Part shown: positions 39,501 through 51,986 of the stretch, one piece after another
How the letters are laid out: every line of letters begins with the position of its first letter
How positions within the stretch are numbered: position 1 is the stretch's first letter
Assembly (NCBI RefSeq): GCF_963966145.1
Contig: NC_091055.1
Span: forward strand, 2,976,001 to 3,040,000
Reading direction: 5' to 3'
DNA: 64,000 nucleotides
DNA from: Tenebrio molitor
Lineage: Eukaryota > Arthropoda > Insecta > Coleoptera > Tenebrionidae
The notes under the pieces: generated by a model
Seen by the model: the letters and a program-made list of their open reading frames with translations, nothing else
The model's database searches: none
What the model was told of the DNA's origin: nothing
Program-made: the position numbers and the translations under genes

Positions 39501-40565
39501 GTAAGTTCAGATAATCGAGACACCCGCATAGATGAATACAATGGAAAGACGCCAAATCCACGTTTATTAATGATCCACGCTGGCAAAAACTCGCAAGAGT
39601 CCCTTATAAATAACGAAATATCATCTTTGTTTCAAGAAGTTTCGCCAAGACTCCGGCTTGATTGAGATGACAAAGTTGGTGCACCAAAAACAAGCGAACA
39701 CAAAGGAAAAAGAGGAAATGGCGGTCGATAACCTGACCGATTTCGATAATTGAAAGGGGGGTAAATTTTACGGGACCCATCAGATATGCGAACGGTGTGG
39801 AGTGTGGAAGCTCCACAGGACCAGACTCTCGATGTGTTCCCAGAACAAAATTTGTATCAAGTTACGACAAATTTCGAAGAGCGTTACGGTATTCCCATCG
39901 CAATTCCAGCACAAGCATTCGCCTTTGAATATCTAATAAAATCTAATAAAACACCTAGAACGGCAGGTACAACTTATTCATTTTATTTCCGCCTTCGTAC
40001 ATTTACAGGCTTTCATAAAAAATAAAAGATAAAACGATTTAGCTTCGTACAGATTCATAATACGCGATCGATTCAATATACGCAATAAAAATGTGCGGCC
40101 GACAGTTCTTTTTGTTCAGGAGCGATGTGCAGACATGTCGACGCGAGCTTTTTATCCGCGATCTAATTGATTACTTAAAAAATCCACACTGAAAGTCCAT
40201 TAAAAAATCTACACGTAAACTGCATCTGTTTGTAACTCCTTTGAACTGCAACAAAATTGATCTCGTCGCAAACAATTGTTCCACCAAGTGAAATATCACT
40301 TTCAAACTTCAACTCGGAATCCTTTCCGAACAAGTCTCGAAGACTGGAAGACGAAGAGAGAAGCGTCAGGTGTAATTAATAATAGTCACACGGTCATCCA
40401 CACAAACAACACGACGAACACGAGCACCACTCAGAGAAGTCACTTATATTAAGATCAAATTTGCTGAACAATCAAGCACCATGTTAACACCGAAACTAGA
40501 CCAACTGATACATCTACACCAACTGGGTTCACTGTTTCTGTCATTAAAACTGGAGAACTTGAGAA
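36557..40565. other. Gene-free stretch, nothing recognised
   Basis: The frames here, including a 141-codon minus-strand frame at 39066-39491 that lacks an ATG start, show no family motif and overlap frames on the other strand. No inverted-end elements were identified. Confidence 0.45.
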
Positions 40566-41102
40566 CTTTTTAAATTCGTTGTGTTACGTTGCGTCACGTA
40601 ATTATAAAGAGAGTTTTTAGGCACCCTTAATGAAACAGGTAATTTTACGTAGGTACTCCCAAACGGACGAAAAGTAACTCTTTTTCGGACGCACTTTTTT
40701 AGACGCACTTTTTCGGACGCTGTCCGTGGCTGTCCATCTGTTGGTCTGTTTAGTAAGTTAACAACGAAACCGACAAAACCGAGTAAACCGACAAAGAATA
40801 AATGAATATTTGACAGTTAAATTTAACCAAAGTAAGTATTTTATTTTTCCGAATAAGTGTTGTATCGTTTATTTCTGTTGCTTACTTGGTACATAATAAG
40901 AAAATGAACGTTCATATAATCAATAGCAACAGCGAAAGTGGGGAAGAAATGTCTAATACAACAGCGAAAGTGATGAATAAATGTCTAATACGCTGCCGGA
41001 CATCGCAGATGATAATCCTAATAATTGTCCTGTAAATAAGTAATTGCATTGCAAATATGTAGTAAATTTCTCGTTTTGTTGGCAAACTGATAAAAAATAC
41101 TA

Positions 41103-41442
41103 CAGGTGTCCCACTAAGACTTTTAGGTCTTATGTCTCTTTGTACATAGATTTTAATAAAATTTAACAGATAGATCATTTAAAGAGTGGAGATTAATTTC
41201 CGTTACTCAAGTACCACCAGTCTTAAAAACCCCATTTTAACCCCCTTTATTGGTGAATTAAATCGTTTAAGGTTTATACTAAACTGGAAAACGACAATAA
41301 ACAATGACTTCCGCAAAAATTCGTCCCCTAAAGGTAGTCAGTCATACTACAAGAAAAAGAGGAAAAAATCGTATTGCTTTATTTAATTTTTCCCAGAATT
41401 GTTCAATTGTGTCAAAGCGACTTGACTTGGATATAAATTAAT
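41103..41442. mobile_element. Truncated left part of the CAGGTGTCCCAC element
   Basis: It begins CAGGTGTCCCACTAAGACTT after TA and follows the first 340 or so bases of the complete element at 41730 with few differences. It then stops at the boundary of the tandem duplication. It has no right end, so it arose by duplication rather than by a separate insertion. Confidence 0.8.
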
Positions 41443-41729
41443 AGACAGTTAAAATTAACCAAAGTATTGTGTTGTATCGTTTATTTCTGGTGCTTATTTG
41501 GTACATAATAAGAAAATGAACGTTCATATAATCGATAGCAACAGCAAAAGTGGCGAAGAAATGTCTAATACAACAGCGAAAGTGATGAATAAATGTCTAA
41601 TTCGCCGCCGGACATCCCAGACGATAATCCCAATAATTGTTCTGTCACCATAAATTATGTAAATAAGTAATTGTAGTGCAAATATGTAGTACATTTCTCG
41701 TTTTGTTGGCAAACTGATAAAAAATACTA

Positions 41730-42294
41730 CAGGTGTCCCACCTAAGACTTTTAGGTCTTATGTCTCTTTGTACATAGATTTTAATAAAATTTAACAGATA
41801 GATCATTTAAAGAGTGGAGATTAATTTCCGTTACTCAAGTACCATCAGTCTTAAAAACCCCATTTTAACCCCCTTTATTTGTGAATTAAATCGTTTACGT
41901 TTTATATTAAACTGTAAAACAACAATAAACAATCACTTCCGCAAAAATTCGTCCCCTAAAGGTAGTCATACTACAAGAAAAAGAGGAAAAAATTGTGTTA
42001 ATTTATTTAATTTTTTCCAGAATTGTTCAATTGTTTCAAAGCGACTTGACTTGAATATATCTCAAAAATTGTAGCACATTTTTAACAGAATAATTGATGT
42101 TTTCTTGAAGTAGACTGTTAATTTGATTAAATCTTTTGTGAGGACACATTTTTTCTAGCGAAAAACAATCGGCCATTTTATTACCAGTAATAATTTATTC
42201 TGCATTCACTAGAATACCTATCTTTCAAATTTCATCAAAATCGGTCCATAAATAATAGAGAAATAAGACTTGAAAGTCTTAGGTGGGACACCTG
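41730..42294. mobile_element. 565-bp TA-inserted MITE, CAGGTGTCCCACCTAAGACT ends
   Basis: The left and right ends are inverted copies for about 35 bp, sharing CAGGTGTCCCACCTAAGACT. TA flanks both sides (41728-41729 and 42295-42296). Copy B of the host repeat, near 52205, reads AAATACTATAAAA with nothing inserted, which gives an empty site and a TA duplication. No transposase was seen. Confidence 0.9.
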
Positions 42295-43035
42295 TATAAA
42301 ACAATGGTTAATATGTATTAATAAATTTATTTATTTGAAAAAAGTAGATACAAAATAAATTTGTAATTTTTCCTATGATGTCTTTTGCCTAAAAAATTTA
42401 ATTTGCACCTCTGCCAAAAAGTGCCTTTTGTTCTCCCCTGTTTTGAAGCCTCGGCTGCGCCTCGGCCTGAAAACCCAGACTCTGGCGAAAAATATGCACT
42501 TTTTGGCCTTGATACACAAATAACTATTTAAAGCGCGTAAAAAGTCATTGATTTTTTTTAAAGTGTCTCGAGCGGTTCAGATCGGTTATGTTACGTTGTG
42601 AAGAGGCGAAAACCAAGCGATTCGAACCTGTACAATAGAATGTTAAAAATCAAAGAAGTTGTTTTGTCCTGTCCTGTGGTTTGTGCGTTACGTGATTGTG
42701 AAGAAGCGTGTAGAGTGGCGTAAAGTCAAGGGATGTGTAGCCGAGACAAGGCATAACAAACAGCATACATAATTTGGTCGAGTGTAGTAAAAATCAAAGA
42801 AATTGTTTCTAAAAACGATCTCAGAGAAGTAGTTTTTGTTAGGTGGCGTTACGTGATGGTGAACAGGTTCCTGGAGCGGGTAAAGTCGCGGGATCTTTGA
42901 CGTATACGCAAACGGAAAATAGCGTATGACGTAATTTGTCCTAGAAGCGAGTCGAGTTGTTGCGTTGCGTTAGGTCGTGAAGGGGCTTTAGAGTGCGTAA
43001 AGTCAAGGGATTTTGTCGGCGACTTGCGTCAGAAA

Positions 43036-45524
43036 ATAATCAAAATTAGATGCCAAATAATCAAATTACGACTTAACACAATTTGTACAATAGCCATTAA
43101 CCACACTACCCAAGAGACAATAACTGAATTACTGTGTCCAGCTGCATGTTATATAAGTTACTCAGACCCTCGAAATTAGGAGGACCTGGATTAGAGTTGT
43201 GGGTGTCCCACGAGATGAAACATTAAAAATATACATAATGCATTAACACGAATTTACATAAATAAATTTCCCGTGATATCGGAAAAGCCAGTCTTGGATT
43301 CGAGGATCGTGAATGGAAATAAAAGTGTTATTTGATTTTATAAATAAAAGCTTGTTAAAATTTATATGGAAACGGGCGTCCTACTGGAAAATTGTCGTGA
43401 AAGTATCATCCGCTTGTTCAAAAGTGGCTATAAATTTTAAGTAAAGATAAAGTAAAGTATATTTGAAAAGAGATCAAATTTTTGACTGTTCTGGTGGCTG
43501 GTTTTCCGATAACCGAGACAAATAAACGTTGTTAAGTGTTTTGGGTCAGGAATAGAGAAATTCCGTCGGGATCTGAGAAGCCTGAAGCTACGTTTAGATA
43601 AGGTAACAGAGTACATCTCCTATTTTCAATTAAACTGATGACCGGAAACGAACAAGAACTTGGCGTTACCAGTTTGCTCTTGTTGTATAGTTTCCTCGCA
43701 GTATTTCTAAATATGGAATTGATCGAACCGAGATGTGTGTTATTTGGACTGAGATGATTACAGAACTGTATGCGTTACCATGGGAAAGGACACTGATTGG
43801 TCTGTAATTGTATTCAGATGGCCTCTGGACAGTTACATATTCTGCTGGCCTGCGAACTCCCGTATCGCATTTGCTACCCACTCCCACTCCATACCACTTT
43901 CTAATTATCTAGTAATTGCAACACAATGACCATCCTCGCCTTCTATTAAAACCCACGCCAGATCATTTCTAATTTGTCTGTTAGGGTGCAACCAACTGGA
44001 GCCACCAAATGGAAACTGTTGCAAAAATTACAACTCATCTGAAATTGAAACCAACCATTCCGCTAATTCATTCTGAACAGACTAATATGAACACAATAAA
44101 TTTGTTGTTTTATTATCTTCGTCCTTGGTGGCCACCAACTGCATAATCACCACCACCAACAGTAGCGTCGTCGGTCTCAGTTTTATTACCTTCATAAATC
44201 GCCTCCTCTGCTCGATAAATCTACTCCGGAAAAATACACTGAGCTTTTAAATACAGATATTACAATTAATAAAACGGCATTGCAGTTGTTTCGGGCGACG
44301 TGCACGATTCAAAATGGCGCAGATTTGGACTTCGGGAGTGATGCGAGCGAGTCACAGTGATGGATGATTGAAGTGAGGAGTCGAGATGAGCAACACGTGA
44401 AGTGTAGTGTTGGCTCGAGTCTTGGTAACATTCAAGAATAATTACAAGTCGGAAGATGAAATCTGCGAAGTACTCCCGTCATTACACTCCCGGGGAGCGC
44501 TAATAAAAAGTGATTAATATATCTAATTAACTCTTTGAACTGCCGTGACGCAACTCCAAACTACAACAATTCATTTCAAGTCCAAGAATGAAAACTTTTG
44601 CGGTAGAAATAACGAGGCTTGAAATGAGAGTAATTTAAATAAACTAACAATCAAGGAAGTTTAGGGATGGCGGCCGAAGCGGTGCAGTGCAGTTGATTTT
44701 AAGGATTTGCTCCGGTTATTATCGCGGCTAAACCGGCGAGTTTTCGGTTTTTGTTAGGTTTTAACACCATGAACCAAATTGGATGGGAGACTTGAAAGAA
44801 AACAACGTCCCAGAATTAGCGGATCTGCCGGGACCAACCAATATCCCTCGATCGAGTTATTCGCGATGTTTGGCTCGTTAATCGGGCTCAGCCGCCAATT
44901 CTCATATTGAAAATCATAAATAAAAAGAAAATTAAACGAACTGCCGAAGAGACAGCGACTGCCTTTCGAATTCCGGCGATAAATCCGGAAAGTAACGCGA
45001 GTTGCCGCCGTTTGTTGAAGCGAACCTGGGAAAGCTTGCCTTTTCACGCTAAATCGTTTGTCTGCGAACTATTCCATCCAATATTTACGGCGTTGTCGAG
45101 ACAGACCGCTCGCAAAAGTATCTCTGTCATCGAATCGAACCGAACGAATCAAACTCTCTAACGCAAATTTATAGCAAACACTGAATTAGACCCGAGAAGT
45201 CTTTAACATACAGCGAAACGTTACGAGTCATCTTTGAAAAGTCAAATCTCAAAGTCCAGCTTTGAGGACCACCTACGCATGCAAGTCAAAAATATCTTCG
45301 AAAGAAACGAAAAGAGAAACACACAAAAAACCAATCATATTAGTCTTGGGACGGAAGTTACAGAAAACGAGATGAAAAACACTTTTTGACACCAAATTAA
45401 AATAAATAATTAATGTAATAGTTCAAGGAGATTAAATTTGCAAATAATTTTCGAAGGAGGCGTTTTAGAGATAAATCCGTTATTGGTCTAAGATAAAGAA
45501 GATCAATTATGAAAGAATAGAGAA
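43036..45524. other. Gene-free stretch, nothing recognised
   Basis: No supported gene, RNA gene or element boundary. The overlapping frames at 44754-45161 lie on opposite strands and have no motif. Confidence 0.5.
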
Positions 45525-45690
45525 GCAACAATTGTTGCTTATAATTACAGTAAACGTCTGTAAACTTTGCCGAAATCGAAAAGTTGTGTTGTAGGTTAAT
45601 AACAGCACATCGTTGACGTTTCTTTGACATTTCCGCGAAAAATCTGCTATTAGTGGCGTCGAATTTGGCAATAAAGCTGGTCCGATTTGT
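45525..45690 (+). repeat. CAAAGTG-family fragment, copy R3
   Basis: It shares ACGTCTGTAAACTTTGCCG, GGTTAATAACAGCACA and GACGTTTCTTTGACATTTC with R5. It lacks both family ends. The element at 45701 begins about 10 bp beyond its last match and may have caused the truncation. Confidence 0.75.
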
Positions 45691-45700
45691 TTTCATAATA

Positions 45701-46077
45701 CAGGGTGTTTCTGAAATACGTGTGTTAATTGTAACCAGTGAAAGAACTCGCCAATTTATGAAACTTTTCTCTATAACATTTTGTAAAATTCGTAAAAGTA
45801 TTTTTTGCCCCACAATTTTTACCAAACGAGTCGTTTTGTGTGATTAACTAGTTTCTATTTTTTGTAACCATAAGAATCTAAATTTTGATTATTTATTTTT
45901 TTCTATAACAATGGAACCTTTTAACAAAGCTCTGTTTCTATCACAACAGAAAATTTTCGCCCTAATTTTAAATCAATTTGTATTGCTTTTTCGTAAAAAT
46001 GATATAGAGAAAAGTTCCATGATTTGGCGCGTTCTTCCACTGGTTAAAATTAACACACGTATTTCAGAAACACCCTG
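45701..46077. mobile_element. 377-bp TA-inserted MITE, CAGGGTGTTTCTGAAATACG ends
   Basis: Long inverted ends of about 75 bp share CAGGGTGTTTCTGAAATACG, GTGTTAATT, ACCAGTG and GAACTTTTCTCTAT (some mismatches). TA flanks both sides. The outermost bases match the 7468-7922 element, so the two are related at the ends only. Confidence 0.85.
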
Positions 46078-46423
46078 TATAGTCGTAATCTTTAGAACAT
46101 CAAATTAACTAGCCAAGCATACCAGAAATGGCAATTTTCCTTCTATGCTGTCAAACTGTTCAAATTCATAATTTTATTTTGCAAGTTTGAATCACTATTT
46201 GATAAACAAAGTGGTAGCTCTAGTTTATTTATTCTTGTCAATAACAAATTGCACAAAACTCAATAAACAACAACAGATTGTGACGAATTGTGGTCAAGAC
46301 ATCCACCATACTGTCGTGATTTGACAAATTTCTTTCGACAACAAATCTGAAGTAATGATCTGATCAAGGAGTTAAACAAGTTGTTTTTTGACAGGAATGA
46401 AACAATTGGAAAAACATGAAAGT

Positions 46424-46760
46424 GGACTGTTTAACTAACCAGCTAAAGCGGTGAACTTCGTCAGTTAGCTGAAGGTTAAACCGGTTAGAGAGCCAAACAA
46501 TGAACCGGCTAACCTATTTGACCGGTTAAATTTACTGCTGTATGCTTTAACTAGTTTAACCGGTTAACGGATTTACCCTGGTCACATAGCTAAATTTAAA
46601 CCCGTTATGCTACGAGTATAATAGTTAACTGGGTTTGTTGATTATTGGTCAATTTAGTCCAACAAAAATAATTTTTTAATTTATAAATTAATTTAATCGC
46701 TTCTTTGACCGCTTTAGCTCTTTAGCTGCTTCGGCTAAAGTAGACGGCGGTTATGTTGAC
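46424..46760. repeat. Cluster of ACCGGTTA words
   Basis: ACCGGTTA or close variants (AACCGGCTAACC, GACCGGTTAAA, TTAACCGGTTAACGG) recur at least four times at 46478-46570. AGCTAAAGCGGT at 46441 and its inverted form ACCGCTTTAGCT at about 46709 may mark the borders of one element of about 300 bp. The family is not assigned. Confidence 0.4.
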
Positions 46761-47526
46761 GAATCATTTATTTCAGCTAGTTCCATTTTTATGGTTGAGT
46801 TGATTGTATAATATTTTTTTGCTTAATTCAAAAATAACAAATAGAATATCAGACTGATCAAAAATATATTAAATAGGTCTCGCCCACTTTAAAAAAAACC
46901 AATGAAACAATGCATGTTCACCATTTTCTCGCGTCCTAATAAGAGACCAGAAAAGAACAGAACGAAGATAAAATAAATTAGCTGATTAGAATTAATGACT
47001 CATATAATGAGGGCGGTGTGAGCTTAAAAATAAACGGAAAAGAGGAGAGTATTTTAATTTTAAAAAAGTTTTACTGTAATCTAAACAAAGTAGAAATAAA
47101 TCTGCACTTTTTTACTGCGTAGGTGAATGTTTTTTTAACTGTGTAAATTGTTTTTGTTGGCCAAGATTGTAATATTAATAATTTCAAATTTAATTTTTAA
47201 TATGATACCATAACCTGTTGTACGAAATGATCAAACAGTTATAATCACATGCCATTTAGATTCGACATAGAGAACCCAACACAAATAACGCTGAAAAGTT
47301 ATGTGATTTATGTGATCAATAAATAATAATTTATGATTATACATACTCCTAAATCAAAGTTGTTTAAACAGCGGGTAGATACAGTGGCACTCGATTTTTG
47401 TGCTAATGTGTGCAGTAATTTTGTATTTGAAAATGTGCAATTATCGATGTTTGAAAAATAATAAGGACAAAGGAATCAAAAAGACAAAAACGCGAGTAAA
47501 AAAGTACAAAACAAGGCATTGGAAAA

Positions 47527-48250
47527 ATAAAATTATCTGAAATGCTGTACGCGGATGATATGGTGATAATTGCCAAAGACAAAAAAGTAACGAACGGGAA
47601 TCTAAAAATACAATATAGTAGCTTAGAAACAAGGAACAGGAAAAGATACAGGAGATAAAAATAGAAGATACAAAGCTAGAACAAGCTAAGAACTTGGAAT
47701 ATCTAGGATCGGTATTATCACAGGATGGGCGATTTGATGACGAAATAAAAGAAACGACAGGCGCAGAGGGGAAACTTTTCAATAAGATAAAAAATCAATT
47801 TTTGGCACAAGGAGAAATACCAAAAGAAATAGTTAAGAAAGTGGCCATCTCAAAAACATAAAAATAAAATACAAAACACGGAAATGAGATTCCTTGAAAA
47901 AATAGAAGGAAAAATCAGGCTAGACAGAATAAGAAACTCAATTTTTAGAGAAAACTAAAATATAAAACGAATTCAGTCGAAAAAAGACAGATGAAGTGGT
48001 TCTGACACATAAACAGAATGGGAGATGAGAAAATAGTAAGATGGATTTTTGAGGCAGGGACTTTCAAGAGAAGAAGAAAGGACGACCCAGAAAAACTTGG
48101 ATCGAAGAAATTAACGGCAGTGGAAAAACGAGGTGGTAGGTCGCAAGATAGAAAAGAATGGAAAGAGATGTGAAGGAAAGCTCAACTCCCACATGCCTTA
48201 CACCGGAAAAGGTAGAAAGGCATCAGGATTAAGTAAGTCAGTAAAACAAT
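47527..48250 (+). pseudogene. 3' fragment of a non-LTR retrotransposon (reverse transcriptase and tail)
   Basis: The first open part (47527-47660) encodes LSEMLYADDMVIIAKDKK, which contains the YADD catalytic motif of reverse transcriptase. After a frame change, LEQAKNLEYLGSVLSQDGRF followed by DDEIKETTGAEGKLFNKIKN (47670-47860) matches the usual thumb region of insect non-LTR elements. Further fragments in shifting frames (RQMKWF, HINRMGDEKIVRWIFEAG, RRRKD) match the typical C-terminal tail. Several stops and frameshifts make it non-functional, and the upstream endonuclease and most of the reverse transcriptase are missing, as expected of 5'-truncated insertions. The clade is uncertain; RTE-like or a related clade is my best guess from the YLGS and R-rich tail patterns. 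Confidence 0.8.
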
Positions 48251-51200
48251 AAGGAACGAAGAAAGGTTTTAAAGTGAAGCCTCGAGGAACCTCAAATACA
48301 AGAAAATAAGAGAAAGTTTGGGCCGATCGGACCAACTGCTTGTTTTCAGGGTGGAAAAATTGTGAAAATATAAAATAATGTATTCAGCTTGTTTGCAAAC
48401 ATGTATGTAGTACATAAAAAGTGTGTCACGGAAAGGTTTTTCTGCATAAAAATGTTGAACCAGCTGAGTTTGCAAATCGATAAGTTCGAATACGCATTCT
48501 ATTCAAAGTAAAATCAAAACAGTTGACCTCTTGTTCGTAAGACCGAGCATTCAGATTTAATATAGGGGCAGAAAGGGGAGCGTTTTCGTTGAGAACGTGT
48601 AGATCGGAGAGCTGAGAGTGGCGACGTCGAGCTTTCGAGAGTGAGCTTTTTCCCTATCTGAAATCTATGCTCCATGTTAAATGAGAGCCGATGGGGGCTG
48701 TTTGATGGCCGCGATAGTGCACCCTGTTGCTTTCCACCATGCATCTTGTAGAAGCTGTAAATAAATCAGCGCGACAACCCGTTTTGCTCGCACCGCGCTA
48801 TTGCGGCACTCCGGGAATCGCGCTCTACATGCATATATGTAATAAAAAGAGATACACGTCCCGGCCGTTGCCTCCGAAACTAAAACATCACCATAAACAT
48901 TTATAGTAACAGCAAAGCCCCCCAGACGCAGACTCGAATTTACGAATTGTCAAATGTCGTACCACAAATCGCATGTTATGATCATGATATTTCAAACAGC
49001 ACCCTTCTAATAAATTCTATGCGTGCACAGTATCCCTACGATGAATCCTGATATATAGCCCAATCGCTCAGACTACCTGCACCTGCTCTAGCTCTAGCCT
49101 AAACACTTCTCCCCCAATGCATTCGAGCCTGCCACCAACGCCGCCTTTGATATTCTAATCACTCAGTTAACCCCTTCAACCGCAGAACCGCGTAAACATC
49201 GAATTTGGAGTTTTATGGGGTCTGACACTCGATCTCGCAACACCCACATACCTGTCTATTACCTCCCACGATCATATCATACTCTCAACGACACTGTCTA
49301 ATAATGGCCGAATCTAACACCTACCATCCAGAGCTACCCCCATCTTTAGTCTAAATATAAGAAATCGATAATCGTGCAAAATTGTTTCATCGTATCGCGA
49401 GATACAACAATTTATAAACCAAGCAATACCGAAAGTACCATAATACATTCGAAGGATATCTGGGTCCGATTGGACCCAGACGAAAACTAGCTTATTGGCC
49501 AAAAGTAAAACATTTCCCGATCTGATAGACAGCGAAAAATTACCACAGGTACTTTTTTTTGGGTCTGAGCTGACCCGAAGGTCGTAGTCTCTCATGAGGT
49601 TAATCAGAATGTTGAAAATATAATCAATACGTGGATGGGAACAAATAACAGGCCATGACGTTAAATTTGCTCATTTGTGATAAGTCGAACCTACTGTAAG
49701 AGGATTAAATGCATCTCATACGAAGTCGACGTTTTAAACAGGCCATTAAAGAAATCTCTACCTTTCAATTTGATTTTTATTATAAGTAAGAGAGAATTTC
49801 ACAAGGTCATGGAGTCGCGTAATAACCTATAAGAGCCACAAGAAAACAAAATCAATTTGACAGTCGTAAATCTTAATCAGCAAAAACTTAACGACGAATA
49901 ATGAGTTGTCCACTTTCATTTTTTGGAAGGGTTTGAATTTTCATGAACCAAACGGACCACTGTACTGTCCCGATTTGGCACTCCTCGAGTTTCCAAATCT
50001 TATAAAACATTTTTGAGGAAAACGTTTTGTTTTGTAATGAAACTGATTTTTTTCTAAAGAAATAGGACAACTTGTACATGTATCTTTAAAAAAATACCTT
50101 AAAGAATGTATTCCAAAATATACTTACAAAAAAAAAATTCTAACTGAATATTTGGTTATTTTTTTGCATTTTTCATGACAATATCAAGGTACAAGAAAAA
50201 TGTTTTTTTTTTATTATTAATTATGTATTATTTTTTATTATTAATTTCTACCGCTTTCTTATATCCGTGTAAGACAGGAAACAAAAATATAGAACTAAGA
50301 TGAAATAATTATTGACAATGAAAATAACCTAAAAGAAGGTTGAAGCTAGAAGTAATGACACAAATTGGGAAGAAGAAGCATAATCTCGAAAAATAAAACT
50401 GAAAGTATTGTAATATGGATCAAAATACAAAAAAATCTACGTTGACAAGCGGAACATTATGTGAAAAAAAAAATGTATGTCACTAAAACTGTAGGTCGTG
50501 TTAACGTTTCTGAATTTAGATTTGAACGACCTTAAAAATAATAAAATAAAAAAAATAAAAGACTTGTACATTTATACTTATGGAATGGTGATCCTCTACA
50601 ATAATTAAAGGTATATCAATAATTTATATTGCAAAATGAGTCATGATCCAGTCGCCGAGGCTTACCTGGAATGTTCGAGACAGGGCCGGCATCAGGATAA
50701 AAATGGACACGTGGGGTGTCAGAATTAATGAGTTATTTGGAGTTAGCGATAGCTTATTATTGGCAAGCAAAGACGGGGATTGACTATCGTCCACGCCACA
50801 ATCCGAATTTCAGTTGAATTTTTTATAACGAGAAGTTAATACCCATTTAGGGTAAATTGTTAATCAGAAATAAATTTGTTGTTTTCTGCAAATTTTATTA
50901 AATGGTCATAATAAACGTTACAGTATATTTTTCACTCGTGTTCTGAAGATGGTGCGAATTCATCTGTGACTTTGCAGATTTAGATACAGCCCCGGATGCA
51001 AATTCAAATCTGAAAAATGTATTATTCAAGTAGCAAAGAAATAATCACGAGTAGACTGTCACACTTTGGTCGAACAAGCCCTGCTCCAACTCTTCCTACA
51101 AAATTACATCAAAAACATTTTTCTGGAACTGTGACTTAACGTCGCGTGCATGCCCTTCAAGTCCTCCCTCAGTGCGAAGAATACTAATACACAGGTGGAA

Positions 51201-51986
51201 ACATCAGAGCACTTTTTCTCCCCCCATAATATCTACACCAACGCACAAAAGATAAAATGTTTCTTGCTTTCTATAATTATCCAAATTACATAAACTCGAG
51301 TGCGGTAATGTCACCTGTGGGTGTCCGTTTTCGTATTCGTTGTCGAGTGTTATGGCAATGTCTTCGTCGATTCTAGTGTTGACTGATGGATGGTCCTAAT
51401 CAACACTCGTGTCTCTTCGAGTGTTCGTTTGATTACTTTTAATCACACACCACTCTTGCGGGGCAGTTAACAGGACAATTATTTGTTGAATCGATATTTT
51501 TTTATTAAATCACGTGCTCTCATACCGTCGAGCCGGAGCACCCTCTTAAATTTTTATAAGAAAACACTCTCAAGGGCGAATTTTTTTTAAATTAATATTT
51601 CACCGATCCACCCTTCGAGTGTCCTTACCATTTGTTTAGTTTAGGATGAGGCGACAATACCCTTATAAGTTTTCTTCGAATAAATTGATTCATAGGAGTA
51701 GGATGCGCCAATGAGGGTTGTTGGTCGAGTCTCTCGATTTATTTTTGTAGATTTCAAGAGCGCAGAACACCGGCTTTTAATATGAACAAAGGCACTTTTT
51801 GTTTGTCCACCTATTAGTAATCTTGATTCAACTTTTAATTGAAAATATTTCACGCGGCCCAAAATTTGCCGGGTTTTAATTGTTTTAATTTAAATTCTTA
51901 TTGCTGACGAGCGTTATCGTTCCGGGGTTATCTTCTTCCCTGGATCCGGATCGGAATTGGCGTTTGATAAACAACGTATTTTTTAA
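48251..51986. other. Gene-free stretch with two small hairpins
   Basis: There is no supported gene. A perfect small hairpin, TCTGGGTCC gatt GGACCCAGA, lies at 49459-49480, and a related GGGTC tgagct GACCC at 49561-49576. Such GGGTC/GACCC pairs occur near the ends of some piggyBac-like elements, but I see no TTAA-flanked ends, so this is only a hint. Confidence 0.4.

Larger units (their letters stand above)
40621..42530 (+). repeat. Third repeat family, copy A (longest, internally expanded)
   Basis: It begins GCACCCTTAATGAAA, as copy B does at 51987, and ends with the hairpin-like core (GCCTCGGCTGCGCCTCGGC between GCCAAAAAGTGC and GCACTTTTTGGC arms) plus TAACTATTTA, as copy C does. It has been enlarged by a tandem duplication (40811-41442 and 41443-42070, offset about 627 bp) and by the element at 41730-42294. 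No transposase or reverse transcriptase was seen. Confidence 0.8.
40566..43035. repeat. Degenerate tandem array, interrupted by a repeat insertion
   Basis: Units of about 120-165 bp share a core of GTTACGTGAT-GTGAAG followed by GTAAAGTCAAGGGAT (clearest near 42690, 42850 and 42970). One unit appears split: its left part at 40575-40620 (GTTACGTTGCGTCACGTAAT) and its right part at 42531-42560 (GCGCGTAAAAAGTCATTGAT). The third repeat family (40621-42530) lies between them. Confidence 0.55.

Noticed and set aside
45397..45825. 142-codon minus-strand frame
   Set aside because: It runs across the boundary between repeat R3 and the element at 45701, so it is a chance frame over two unrelated repeats.
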